NCBI RefSeq assembly: GCF_000218685.1
Contig: NW_006763298.1
Location: forward strand, 382,049-446,048
Reading direction: 5' to 3'
Origin: Serpula lacrymans var. lacrymans S7.9
Lineage: Eukaryota; Basidiomycota; Agaricomycetes; Boletales; Serpulaceae
DNA: 64,000 nt
The notes below the pieces were generated by a model, which worked only from the letters and a program-made list of their open reading frames with translations, was not told the origin of the DNA and made no database searches. This document shows positions 42,899 through 53,600 of the stretch, piece by piece. A program made the position numbers and the translations under genes. Position 1 is the first letter of the stretch; each line of letters starts with the position of its first letter.

Positions 42899-43692
42899 TG
42901 ACAAAATCAGATAAACCCAGTCTCTGCTAAAGCAGCCATTGTTCTCCTAGGAGTCTTTATACTTTAGCGAGTAGTACCTATGTACCATCAGTCTATGCAT
43001 ATATAATTGGGTGGTGGACTTACTCTTTGTAATACTCTACCCACTCAATAAGTCCCACTTGTAGAAATTATATTATGTAAGCAAACTTCAGAGCTTCGCC
43101 CGAAGATTTACTCTGTAATTATAACCGGCCTTTTGTGGTTACCATTGTTTTTCACATGATATTTACATATGTTTTTTATATAAGAAGCATGTATTTACGT
43201 TGTTATAGCATTTGTTTGCCCCCAAGCAATCCTTCTCCCGCACCTGTTCCCACACCCTGAGGGACCAAATATCCAACACAAACAAATCAGCACGTTACAT
43301 TGTGATCTTATCTCGTTGTTGCCACCTTGTTGCCGCTCCCTTATATAATTGTCTTCTCATGTTGTAATTGTCACCATTGTTTTGCCATTTGGGGCTGAAT
43401 CCAAATCGTTGTTTCCGTCTTACCATATATAGTAATGACGTCAGACACATCTTTTGCAAAGCTCAATGAGAGCAATTATGCTGAGTGGGCTGTCTATATG
43501 AGGTCAATGCTGACTAGGAAGGGGTTATTGGGAGGCTATTAGTAGCTTGCAGACTAAGCCAATGGGTAGTGTCAACTCAAAGCCAGTCAAGGCTTTCCTA
43601 AAGCGGCAGGCAGAGGCACACACCGAGATTATCCTTTGACTCGAAACCAGCCAACTCCCCCATGCTATCCCCACCAACTAAGCCAAGCCTGA
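42899..43692 (+). mobile_element. Copia C2: 5' fragment (LTR, leader, start of gag)
   Basis: Starts TGACAAAATCAGATAAACCC, similar to the C1 LTR start but soon diverging, so it is a related family. Ends where the inverted X4 copy begins. Gag begins at 43437. Confidence 0.7.
43437..43692 (+). pseudogene. Copia C2 gag, truncated
   Basis: ATG at 43437, MTSDTSFAKLNESNYAEWAV, typical of Copia gag N-termini (DUF4219/UBN2), with a TAG after about 37 codons, then another frame (KAFLKRQAEAHTEIIL, LETSQLPHA). Cut by X4. Confidence 0.75.
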
Positions 43693-44416
43693 TGTTAATG
43701 ATGAGAACTGTTGTTAGAAAACCACACACAAAAACAAACTAACACACAATCCTCCCAGATTCCACGGAACTTGTTTATGGGCTTTGCCTCCTAGAACAGT
43801 GGGTGCTCTGGTTGTTCATGTGGTGGTATGTATAATGATCCTTCAAAGTAAAACCCAGAGATGTATGGGTGTGGGTTTTGAGGAGGAGGGATAGTTGAAT
43901 TATAGAAGATAGGGGCTTAGTGATAAGTATGGACAAGCACTACCTTGCTAATTGTAGCACAAGGTAGGTTTGAGAATGACGAGGATGATGAGGTGACGAG
44001 GTTCCCAGTGATAGCAGGCTCCTGACGCACAAACTGTAGTGCTCAGAAGGACTCTAATCGAAAGGGATGACAATGACTTTCAAAAGTGACGAGTGACAAT
44101 GACAGCAGTTAACAGTGGTAGCAGTGGGAAGTGTTGTGACCACACTGGATCACAAGTAGCAGAGTAGTGAACTTGAGATTTAGAGAAGAAGTCTGGATTG
44201 GAATTCTTGTTGTTTTTCTTTTTACAAGGTAGAATACAGGGGTTTATATAGTAAAAGAAAGGGAGGCTATGCACAGTATAGCTGTGCAAAAAGAATGAGA
44301 AAGAACACGAAGGAAGGAATGTACACTGACAAATCCTGTGTAGGTAGAAAATAAGGAAAATAAAGAGATAGAACAATGAATGCTGTGTAAGTAATGTCGC
44401 AGGTTTGTACAGCATA
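43693..44416 (-). mobile_element. Partial inverted X LTR (X4), R/U5 side only
   Basis: Begins TGTTAATGATGAGAAC, the inverted X end with two changes, and follows X3 closely until about 44416 (GGTTTGTACAGC). The U3 part with the membrane-protein frame is missing. The inverted TATA box lies near 44250. Confidence 0.75.
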
Positions 44417-44473
44417 TACCTCCCTTTACACTAGCCATACTATAGCATTCTACTTACTGTCCTCTCTCTGTTT

Positions 44474-44593
44474 GTGCGGATGGATCCCTCGCAATCTGAG
44501 GTCATATCCTGCCGTGCAGACAGATCCCTCATGATCCAAAGTCGTATCCTGCCAGGCGGACAAGGTGCTCGTGAATTATGGTAGTATCCTTTT
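44474..44593. repeat. Degenerate 40-bp tandem repeat, three units
   Basis: Units at 44474, 44514 and 44554 share the pattern G(T/G)GC(G/A)GA..., ...GTATCCTGCC at a 40-bp period; a fourth partial unit follows. Confidence 0.55.
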
Positions 44594-45030
44594 GGCGGAT
44601 GGATGGCGGGGCAAAAACAGAGGTCCGAGTAAAATGTGGATGGAACTGAGCCAAATCAGTAAGGACAGAAAGGCCAGAATTTGGCAATTTTGGATAGGAC
44701 ATTTATACCAATATGCGGGGTCCTACGCTGATGTGGTAGCAGATGAAGGATGCACGCCACATCACTATTTCACACATAGACTATTTTCTACGATCGACTC
44801 GTGCCTCGTCTATCTTAGAATCACAACTAGTTGCCAATAAAAAAGTGCATTTGGCAAGTGATTGTGACGCTAATAATCAGTGAGATTCTTCAATAATAGT
44901 CAGTGTATAGTGCACTGGAAGTCAAAATATAATGCACTAATGCTCAGACAAGGGATAGTTGGTTTCATTGATTCATATCACTGAGATTTTCATTGGCAAT
45001 CCACTCATTTACAGTGCATCTGCCTACTAA

Positions 45031-45056
45031 AATACAGTGATTTTGATCACTGTATT
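45031..45056. repeat. Perfect inverted repeat (11-bp arms, 4-bp loop)
   Basis: AATACAGTGAT-TTTG-ATCACTGTATT. Sits in a CAGTGA-rich segment that may be a relic of a DNA transposon. Confidence 0.6.
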
Positions 45057-45396
45057 ACAGTGACTGTACTACCCACAGTGTATAAACAACATCAGCGTGG
45101 GAGTGATTGGTGTCTTTCCTACAAGACTGAATATTCGCCAGTAGATCCCGGCTAAGACATCAATTGACCCTCTTTACTTGAGCTTCCCGTACCTCGTTTA
45201 TGATACAGGGGCCTAAAGATGTACTTCAATTCTCCCATAAGAAGCTCCTATTTGACAGTCAATTGCTTTTTTTTGTATGAGTCTTGAACTTGGGACAGTC
45301 CTCGGACGGCAGTTCGTAGTCAAATATATCGAAGGAACATCATACCAGCACGACCCTAGTACAAGTGAGCACTACAACGAAATCCATGATACCATT

Positions 45397-46705
45397 TCAG
45401 CCGAACACCCTGCCCATGGTATTCTTCATGACACCAGTGAGAATCTGGCCTCCAAACCCACCCATACCCATGTTCCACCCTGACGATGCGACGCTATTCG
45501 CCCACCGCTGTTTTGCGTCCCGGTCACTATAAATGCGCACAATATAATCCTGCTACAAAAATCACGATGAAAATGGGACTGACGCATAAGTGAATCCGAT
45601 AGCATTCGTCACGTTGAATACCAGGGCAAGAATTACGATAGGGATGAAACTAGAGGAAAGGTTGAGGGGCACGCAATAAAGAAACGAAACACAGTACTCA
45701 CGACACGTTGAACCTCACAATGGAGACAATAAGGAGCAGAAGCCAAAGTAACGGGAAGGCATACAAAGCGATCTGTAAACAGAGTGTTAAATACTTCCGT
45801 ATTGACTGCATTGGACTGCTTTACCCAAAACATTCTGGAAACCATGTTAGGAGACAATGGAGTGGGCATGAATGTAAGGACTTACTTGGAATCGATGGGA
45901 TTTGCTGGCCGCGAAGGCTGCGAAGGAATAATTACGACTCGCATCATTATACACATGATCTTGTGAAAGCATATCTTACGTCGCGACTTTCGAAAACCCA
46001 GTAGCTTTCACCATCATCGTCGACCTTGATGGGCGTAATTCGGCAATTCTGCATTTCCATGTACTCGAAGCGTCACTCACCTGGTTCCAAAACCGCAAGC
46101 CCACCAACGTCCTACCCGCAACATTCTGTGACCACATATAGAACACATCGTGTAGTAAACAAATCAAGACACTCACTCTACAATTCCAGAAGTCTACGGC
46201 TAGCAAGACAACCACTACGACGGTCTAAGAGTAAACGAGTCAGACCAAGTAGAGTACAAAATCAGCCAAGAAGAGAGCTTACCGAAACGACATAATTATC
46301 GGTGAATAGCCCACAAAGGATATAGACGGTAATTGCTGATATCCGAAATAGGTATAGGCAGAATAAAGCTGAAGGATGCGCAGACTGCCAATATGAGCTA
46401 TGGCTTTTTAGTGGCAAAGACTTTTCGTTTCATACTTGTCGGAATATTCCAGCCAGACCTAAGCAAGTGATAATTCACAGGCGTAGATTGCGAAGAATGA
46501 GAGAGACCAATACATGTAAAATGGGCCAGTGCACACCTGCTTCTGCATCTCCAGACGACATGGCCATTTGCTCTGAGGCGTGATTCGTTGGTTTCAAGAT
46601 AACATCCGGTTGCTGCTTTGAAGACGCGTTAATACTTCCAGAAAGTTCCCTTGGAGAATCATCATCTGGCTCTATATTCTGTAATAACGGGACATTCGTG
46701 CTCAT
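45397..46705 (-). CDS. TVP23: Tvp23-family Golgi membrane protein
   Basis: Small multi-spanning Golgi protein of the Tvp23 family (yeast Tvp23 works with Yip4/Yip5 in vesicle traffic). The start at 46705 ([16 protein letters not shown]) has a strong context (GCCACCATG). Spliced exons give the family blocks in order: [135 protein letters not shown], and a Gly/Met-rich tail ending MGRVFG-stop at 45397-45399. About eight introns of roughly 50-65 bp plus a longer first intron; two exons are under 40 nt. Intact. The exact end of exon 1 is uncertain. Confidence 0.9.
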
Positions 46706-47212
46706 GGTGGCAGCGGGGAGAGTTGAGTGGGTTACGTAACGTAATAGAGCGGCGAAAACCGAGTTGGTCACTAATGGTAACACTCAGTAAAAAGTGTAGT
46801 CACGTGTAGTCAATAATAGTAGTCCAGCAACAGTCCGATATGCAAGAACTATGACTAGAATCCATACAAATAGTCCTGTAACGAGTCCAATGAAGTCTTA
46901 TTTCTCGGGGAACATAGTCCAGTGAGAGTCCAGCAAGGTCCAGTTCATCTGCAATCCAATGTAGTCCGATTGACATGATAACAGTCATTCGAAGTCCAGT
47001 AACAGTCAATCGAAGTCCAATATTAAGTCCAACGTAGTTACATTGCTGAGTCCCAGTAGCACAGAACATACAAGAATATACAAAAGCATACAAAAATCAC
47101 AACATAATGACGATGAGAGCTCCTGATCAGTCCAAAAGAAAAGCATATACACAATGATGACAACAAAAAAATTTCCTAAAGAACATGATGACGACGACAA
47201 GAGAACAACTGA
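46706..47212. repeat. Degenerate GTCC-rich repeat upstream of TVP23
   Basis: Between the TVP23 start and the stop of the next minus-strand gene. From about 46810 to 47060 the word AGTCC recurs at least eleven times at uneven spacing (AGTCCAG, AGTCCAAT, AGTCCGAT). It lies where the TVP23 promoter is expected. Confidence 0.55.
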
Positions 47213-47939
47213 TTACTTCTTGGATTTGGATGTTACATTCTTCGCCTTCCGCTGTAATAGTAATGTAAATTAGTAGTTTAGTAAAAGATATAGCGGGTGA
47301 CTTGCCTTGGACATAATAGACTCGACTTCCACCTCGGAGGGCTGTTTCTTGATGGGTAAGGCCAGGATAATGGCAACCAGATCTGTGAAACCATGTTAGA
47401 TGATATCAAAGTGGTAAAATCAACAATCACCTTTTTTCGTCCGCTGTTTCAGGTTAGTGATGACATTCCCACTAGCCTTGATCCATTCCATCAGCTCCTC
47501 TTTCTGCAAAACCTGTAAACCGAACGTGAGTTAATAGATATATTGATGGACCTTGGTGATGACTTACTTGTAACCCTGCACAACGATCATCTTTGCTGGC
47601 CAAATCTGACTCACTCACTGTGGATTGTTCTATTGACGAGACCGCTGTGGATTGTTCCATCGACGAGACAGAGGTGGCCACTGAGGCAAGGAAAGTGGGA
47701 GCCGATGCTGACGAGACAGAAGAGGGGGGTTCTGTAGCTGCCAAAATGAAAGACGCAGAGGCTGATGTCATAGAGACCGTTGAAAAAGCCTTTCCCTTAG
47801 ATACCGGCTGTAAAGTTAGCATCAGTTTGAATATTATGAAATGAGGGAAAGAACTTACTCCTCCAGCTGCCTTCCAGGCAGCCCAGATTTGTTTGAGTAT
47901 ATTGTTGAGATAGTTGTCAGCAAGGAAGGTCAAGGACAA
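47213..47939 (-). CDS. Unidentified small protein, five exons
   Basis: ATG at 47939 (MSLTFLADNYLNNILKQIWA) then WKAAGG, a Ser/Thr/Ala-rich middle with a near repeat (SVSSMEQSTAVSSIEQSTVS), then a charged helical part (VLQKEELMEWIKASGNVITN, LKQRTKK, DLVAIILALPIKK) and a basic end (RKAKNVTSKSKK-stop at 47213). Introns join all pieces in frame; the last looks like a GC-AG intron (AAG|GCAAGT...TTACAG). The basic tail could be a nuclear signal. No family recognised. Element E inserted only 72 bp upstream of the ATG, which must affect its promoter. Confidence 0.65.
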
Positions 47940-48011
47940 AATCTTTTCCTGGAAACATATGTGCCTCGCAACTTTACAGGTCTTGATCGTCGCAGCGATT
48001 AGACGTCTTGC

Positions 48012-48408
48012 TGTTACGATAACACAATTTTTGGACTTTCCCTTTACTTTTATTTCTCCACTTTTAACCTTGTACTATAGCTTTCACAAATGGTGCCACG
48101 CGGCACTTCCCCTTTCTCGCGCCGCATTGCCTTTCTTCTTATTTTGGACATAACTCTCTCACACAGTGGAGCTGGCCATGCGGGCTAGGCCCCATGACAT
48201 CATCAGCCACTGTCTCTATCAACTGTATAGTACACATGTACAAACAACCCTGTAGTAGTATATAAACTCCAATAAATCCAGGAGACTCCTCAGCAAGTCC
48301 TCCTGTTGTATACCAACTAACTCTCTGCATCTTAAGGGGTAACCACTCTCTCTTCATTTTCTCTATAGTGTGTTCCTATGTGCGCCAGAGTATATCTTGG
48401 TTGTTACA
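48012..48408 (+). repeat. Element E 5' LTR, about 397 bp
   Basis: TGTTACGATAAC...TTGGTTGTTACA. Contains a TATA box (GTATATAAACTCC, near 48260). The first internal bases TTAGGACT could pair for 6 nt with AGTCCT near the expected RNA start, a weak trace of self-priming. Confidence 0.85.
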
Positions 48409-48895
48409 TTAGGACTCGCTCTCTTCTACTCTCTTGCACGTTTGTGCAAAAAGTCCCATTGGGCACCCGGACTCCAGGGTGAAGGAGATTGGTTAGTGGT
48501 TAGGAATATCCCACATAGCAGATAGGTGCGCTCTTCGCAATGGCCTTGTAGTGCTTTGGGAGAAGAACCCAAAACCTTTGATATGCGGCCCCCAGTGTTA
48601 AGGGGAGTACTTAGCTCAGCAGTCGGTGTGGAACCACTGTTGATTAGAATTAAAATACAAACTTTTTCTTCAAATACCTCTGACCGGGCCGGGCACTTGC
48701 CTCCGCCAGTTGGAGAAGGGTTGACAGCTTAACAAGTGGACCACCCCCTGACAACCGTTCGGACCAGGGTTTTGTACAAATACTTTTTATATACCTTTTC
48801 AAATACTATAGTGTGGGTAGTTGGAGATTGATCCGCAGATAGCAAGCGGGGACCCCCAGTTACATTTTATTACTTTACAAAGAGAACAAGTCGAC
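48409..48895 (+). other. Element E leader
   Basis: Untranslated leader between LTR and gag ATG; several ATGs, no long frame. Confidence 0.6.
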
Positions 48896-49316
48896 ATGTC
48901 GTTGCAACAAGATATGAACAGTCTGCTGCATGCCATGTGTGCACAGATTGCTACGTTAACCTCACAACTCGCCGAGCTGCAGAACAACCCTCCTGCGGCA
49001 ACCCCCTTGGTCGAGAAAAAGTTCAACAAAAAGGTCGAAGTCGTCGCTGACCCTGGTGCCTTCGAAGGAGACAGAGCATGATTTGCCGAATGGTGGATCA
49101 AGCTCCAGATTTGGGTCAAGGCAAACTGGGACGCATTTGCCGACAATTTTGAGGTAGCCACTGCAGTGCTATCTCGCCTAAAAGGACCTGTGGCGGGTTG
49201 ATGCGCCCAAGTAAGATTGCAGGAATGCTACACCGCGGGAGTGTGGCCAACCTGGGATGATCTCAAGAAGGAGATCGAAAAATACTTCAAACCACAGGCT
49301 GAGCGTGACTGGGCGC
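48896..49316 (+). pseudogene. gag: Element E gag, 5' part
   Basis: ATG at 48896 (MSLQQDMNSLLHAMCAQIAT), gag capsid motifs (ADPGAFEGDRA, WPTWDDLKKEIEKYFKPQAE). In-frame TGA at 49079 and 49199, both readable as former CGA (Arg). Interrupted by X2 within an Arg codon; joining across GCGC restores the frame (DWA|RQQIRSFKQGN). Confidence 0.88.
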
Positions 49317-49627
49317 TGTCATGCACCAAAGTTGATTGGTAGCATGGACAGGTGTCAATAACGAAGCGAATATTCAAAAAGACTCGCCTTTGCACCACAC
49401 AGGCACAGTGCCACGTGGAATAGTAATTAATATTGCCCTTTTTGAACTTGTGGCTGATCAGCACCACCTCTATTAGGCAATCCAGTCACGCTCACCTTTG
49501 CTTTTCCATCCGGTACTTTCCGCGTTTCGGCATTTCGGCAAATTTTCGCGTCGCCACTGGCTACACATTGCATTGCGCCCTCGCTTTTGTCGTTTCCCTT
49601 ACTCCCCTTCCTTTGCCTAGCCCCACC

Positions 49628-50170
49628 ATGGGCCCCTTCCTCTCCTTTTTATTCTCACCTGACGGTCGTTTCTGGGTCCCCATTCTAATCCACTTGTTTG
49701 TCACCTCCACCCTCCTCCTCCTCATCTTATTTGCACCCCCACCATTTCTGATGTCACCACTTCCTATCCGCTTCCGTCGCCAATCCGTTGACTACCACGT
49801 GCCACTGCTGATGTCAGCAAAGCCCCGGCGGCCAGTCCAAATAGGGCAACAGGTCCATCTTCATGACGTCGATCTGCCATCATATACTATCAAAACATCG
49901 GTCGCTCGTCTTGCCTGGTTGGAGCGTGGGTGGGTAGTTTTTGAGCTGGAGAAGGTTCATCCCCTTGCGTCGCCCATGTTCATCGCTGTCCCATTCACTT
50001 GGGTACACTTATCATTTGTCCATCATCTTCGCTACAGCTACACCTACCACACGCTGCCTGGGACTCACTTGTTCCAAATTGGAACTACTCCTCTCCCTCC
50101 CTCGTTTGATCAGGTGGTCCAACACAACCAGTCCATTGGTAAGGCCATGGAACTGTCGGATTTGGACTAG
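49628..50170 (+). CDS. U3-encoded 180-aa putative membrane protein (X2 copy)
   Basis: Same frame as at 19778 with about six amino-acid changes (for example Arg to Gln and Arg to His, as expected from CpG changes) and no stop. Same CACCATGGG start context, same hydrophobic segment (VPILIHLFVTSTLLLLILF). AATAAA follows, beyond Gypsy-B. Confidence 0.55.
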   Translation: MGPFLSFLFSPDGRFWVPILIHLFVTSTLLLLILFAPPPFLMSPLPIRFRRQSVDYHVPLLMSAKPRRPVQIGQQVHLHDVDLPSYTIKTSVARLAWLERGWVVFELEKVHPLASPMFIAVPFTWVHLSFVHHLRYSYTYHTLPGTHLFQIGTTPLPPSFDQVVQHNQSIGKAMELSDLD

Positions 50171-50254
50171 GTGGTGGACCGGTGGCTCCAGTTTCTTTTT
50201 TTTCAGCAGAACATTCATTTACAGTGCGATTATTTTTGATTTTTGAATCATTTT

Positions 50255-50605
50255 TGTAAAACCTCTATCCCCTATACCGAGTTAACGGAGGGATAAAAGC
50301 TTTTAATCAGACAAGTAGCGTTTCAAGTAACGATTGAGAATTAATCAACAACTGAGGAAAGTATGTACATGATGGTCTACTATATATATGTTTCTGAAAG
50401 TCAGCCATGAGGCGCTGACTGATGTTCTTTGTAATAATTCTAGACTCGTGTCACGTGGTGGTCACGTGATCTGATATAACTACGTATTATGTTATCCGCG
50501 CTAAAGCAGCAGCTTAACATATCTTATCTGTCATGTGATCAGATATCAAAGAAATGAAAAAGGAAATTAGCGCTCAGATTAGCGCTTCTGGTTCAAGTCG
50601 TGACA
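50255..50605 (-). repeat. Gypsy-B 3' LTR, 351 bp
   Basis: TGTAAAACCTC...AAGTCGTGACA on the plus strand. Confidence 0.93.
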
Positions 50606-53600
50606 TTACCCCCTCTTTAGGACTTTCGTCCCGAAAGTAGGGGTCCATCTTTCCATTTTCCCAATTAAACAATTGTTTTCGGACTCTAGTCGTTGTGAAG
50701 TTTTCGAAGGGTTGGAAATGTAATTGAAATTGGATCCGTCGAGGTGCACTAGGGTTGTTATCGTGGAATTTTTTTACTTTATCGGGTGAGTTGTTTAGAT
50801 GTTGTTCGGGTTCCCACGTGCGTTCCTCTTTTGGATAGTTCTTCCAATGTACTAAGTATTCCAATTTCCCTCTTTTTAGACGTGAGTCTAAAACTTCTTC
50901 GACTTCGTATTCTTCTTGTCCGTCCACTATTACCGGCGGTATTGGTTTAGGTTTCTGTTGGGAAGGGAACTGTGGTTCTTTGTACGGTGTAAGCTTTATC
51001 TCGTTGAAAACTGGATGAATAGGCCTCCATGTCGGTGGTAGCGCTAATTTATATGCCGATTCGCCTATCTTTTCCAGTATTTCAAACGGACCGTGTCTCT
51101 TGTCGTCCAGTTTCTTAGCTGGTCGATCTGTTGAGATATTTGTCGCTTCTACGTACACCTTATCTCCTACTCTATACTCTACTGCTTCTCTTTTCTTCTT
51201 ATCGTACTGCTTCTTCATCTGTTCAGCTGCCTTTTGCAGCGATTCTTCTGCTCTCTTCCTTGTTTCTGTCATTCTCTTTACGAAATCTTCTGCGTTTTCG
51301 TTTTTTACCCCCACTTTCACTACTTCCTGTGTTCTCGGATGATGTCCATGATTCAGGTAGAACGGGCTATATCCCGTCGCAGAATGTTGTTTGTTATTGT
51401 AAGAGAATTCTGCTAGGGTAAGCCATTCTGCCCAATCATCTTGTTTGTGGTTTACGAAGATTCTGAGATATTGTTCTATCTCTTGATTGATCCTCTCCGT
51501 CTGTCCATCCGTTTGTGGATGCCAAGCCGTCGATGGGTTCGCTTTTATCTGAAGAAGCGTATGTAGATCTTTCATGAATTTTGAAACGAATTGCGGTCCC
51601 CGATCCGAGATGATCTTTTCGGGTATGCCATGGTTCCGGAATACATGATCTCTAAATAGTCGTGCCACTCCTTCCGATGTGATCTCCATCTGCGTGGGAA
51701 TTACCTTGATCATTTTTGTAAATCGGTCTACTACTACCATTATCATGTTATATCCATTTGATTCTGGTAGCGGTCCGATTAGATCTACTGATATGATCTG
51801 CCAAGGTTTATCCGGGATCTCATTTGGATGAAGCGGTGCCGCTTTCTTTTTATGGTCTGTTTTGGTTCTTTGGCAGACTTCGCATCCATCTACGTATCTC
51901 GTGATATCTCTGTCCATATAGGGCCACCAGTACTGTCGAGTAATTAGCTCCTTTGTCTTATATCTTCCTGGATGACCTGCAATAACAGAGTCGTGGTTTC
52001 GTCGGATAATCTCTTCCCTTAACGTGGCATCCTTCGGTATATAGATCCTGCCTTTGAATACTATGCGACCGTCCTCGTCTAGCCATCCATCCTCTCTCCT
52101 CTCTATCTTTCCTTTCATCTTTTTTATCAATTCATCTACATTTCCTTTTCTCTTTGTAATCCATTTTGAAATCTCTAATTCTTCCTCCTGACTATCTGCG
52201 ATCTTTTGTCTTTGTTCTGGAGAGAGAGTCATTCTTACAAATAGTTTCTCATCCAGTAGTATGACGTCTTCGTTGTCGTTTTCTCCTTTGTTATGATCTG
52301 ACCGCCTTGAGAGAAGATCTGCTTTTATATGCTTCCTTCCTGGCATATGATGTATTGTGAAATGATACTGGCTCAACTCTGTCATCCACCGCGCCTTTCT
52401 CCTGTTCAACTTCTTGGGTTCTTTGAAATACAGTAGATTTTGATGATCTGTCCATATTTCAAATTCCTCTTCTGCGTCTATCAAGTAATGCCTCCATTCG
52501 TTAAGTGCCGTCATGATGGCAAGAAGTTCTTTGTCATAGATCTCGTAATTGCGTTCTGTGGGGTTTAACGCTTTGGAGAGGTATGCAATTGGCTTCCAGT
52601 CATCTTTTTGTCTTTGTGATAATACAGCACCCATAGCGAAGTCACTACTATCCGCTTCTACTTTGTATTGGCCATGTGGTACTGGGAGAGCTAACACCGG
52701 GGCTGAAGCTACACGTTGTTTTAATGTGTTAAATGCTTCTTGTTGTTCATTTCCCCAAATGAAGTCCTCTTTTCCCGTTAACTTGGTCAATGGTTTGGCT
52801 ACTTCCCCGAAGCCCTCTATGAACCTTCGATAGAAATTTACAAATCCCAAGAATGCTTGTATGTCTTTCTTATTTTTGCATTCTGGCCATTTGCTGATTC
52901 CTTCTACCTTCACCGGATCCATGCGAATTTCGTTTTCTGAGATGATCAGTCCCAGGTATTCCACTTCTGTCTGTTCGAAATCGCATTTTTCTGGTTTAAG
53001 ATAGAGATGATTTTTTCTCAGGATTTCTAACACACGTTGCGTCGTTGCTCGGTGTGTTTCTATATCCTTTGTGAATATCATGATATCATCTAGATATATG
53101 ATTACTAATCCTTCATCTATCAACTCTCTAAAAAGCGTGTTCATCATCATTTGGAACGTGGCGGGGGAATTTGTCAGTCCGAAGAACATGACTAGTGGTT
53201 CGAATAATCCCCGATTTGTCCTAAACGCCGCCTTATGCTCATCTCCTTCTCTCATTCGGATGTTATTATATCCCCACCTTACATCCAATTTTGTGAAGTA
53301 TTTGGCTCCACTCAATTTGTCTACTAGTTCCCCGATCAACGGAAGTGGATATCTATTTTTGATGGTGATATCGTTTAGCTTCCTATAATCTTGAACTGGT
53401 CTCAACTTCCCGTCTTTCTTTTTAATGAAGAAGAATGGCGATGCAAATGGGGACTTTGATGGTCTGATCCGTCCCGATTCCAGATTCTCTTTTAGGAACG
53501 CATCTAGTTCTTCTTGCTCTCCTCTTGCCAATGGATAGATCTTGCAATCTAGGGAGTGATCTCCCGGTATTAGTTCGATTGCATGATCCCATTGTCTTCT

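Larger units (their letters stand above)
44417..45396. other. Gene-free stretch with tandem repeat and hairpin
   Basis: 980 bp without a convincing gene. It holds a degenerate 40-bp tandem repeat (44474-44593, three units), a region rich in CAGTGA/TCACTG words (about 44860-45090) with a perfect 11-bp-arm hairpin (45031-45056), and the 3' flank of TVP23. Confidence 0.5.
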
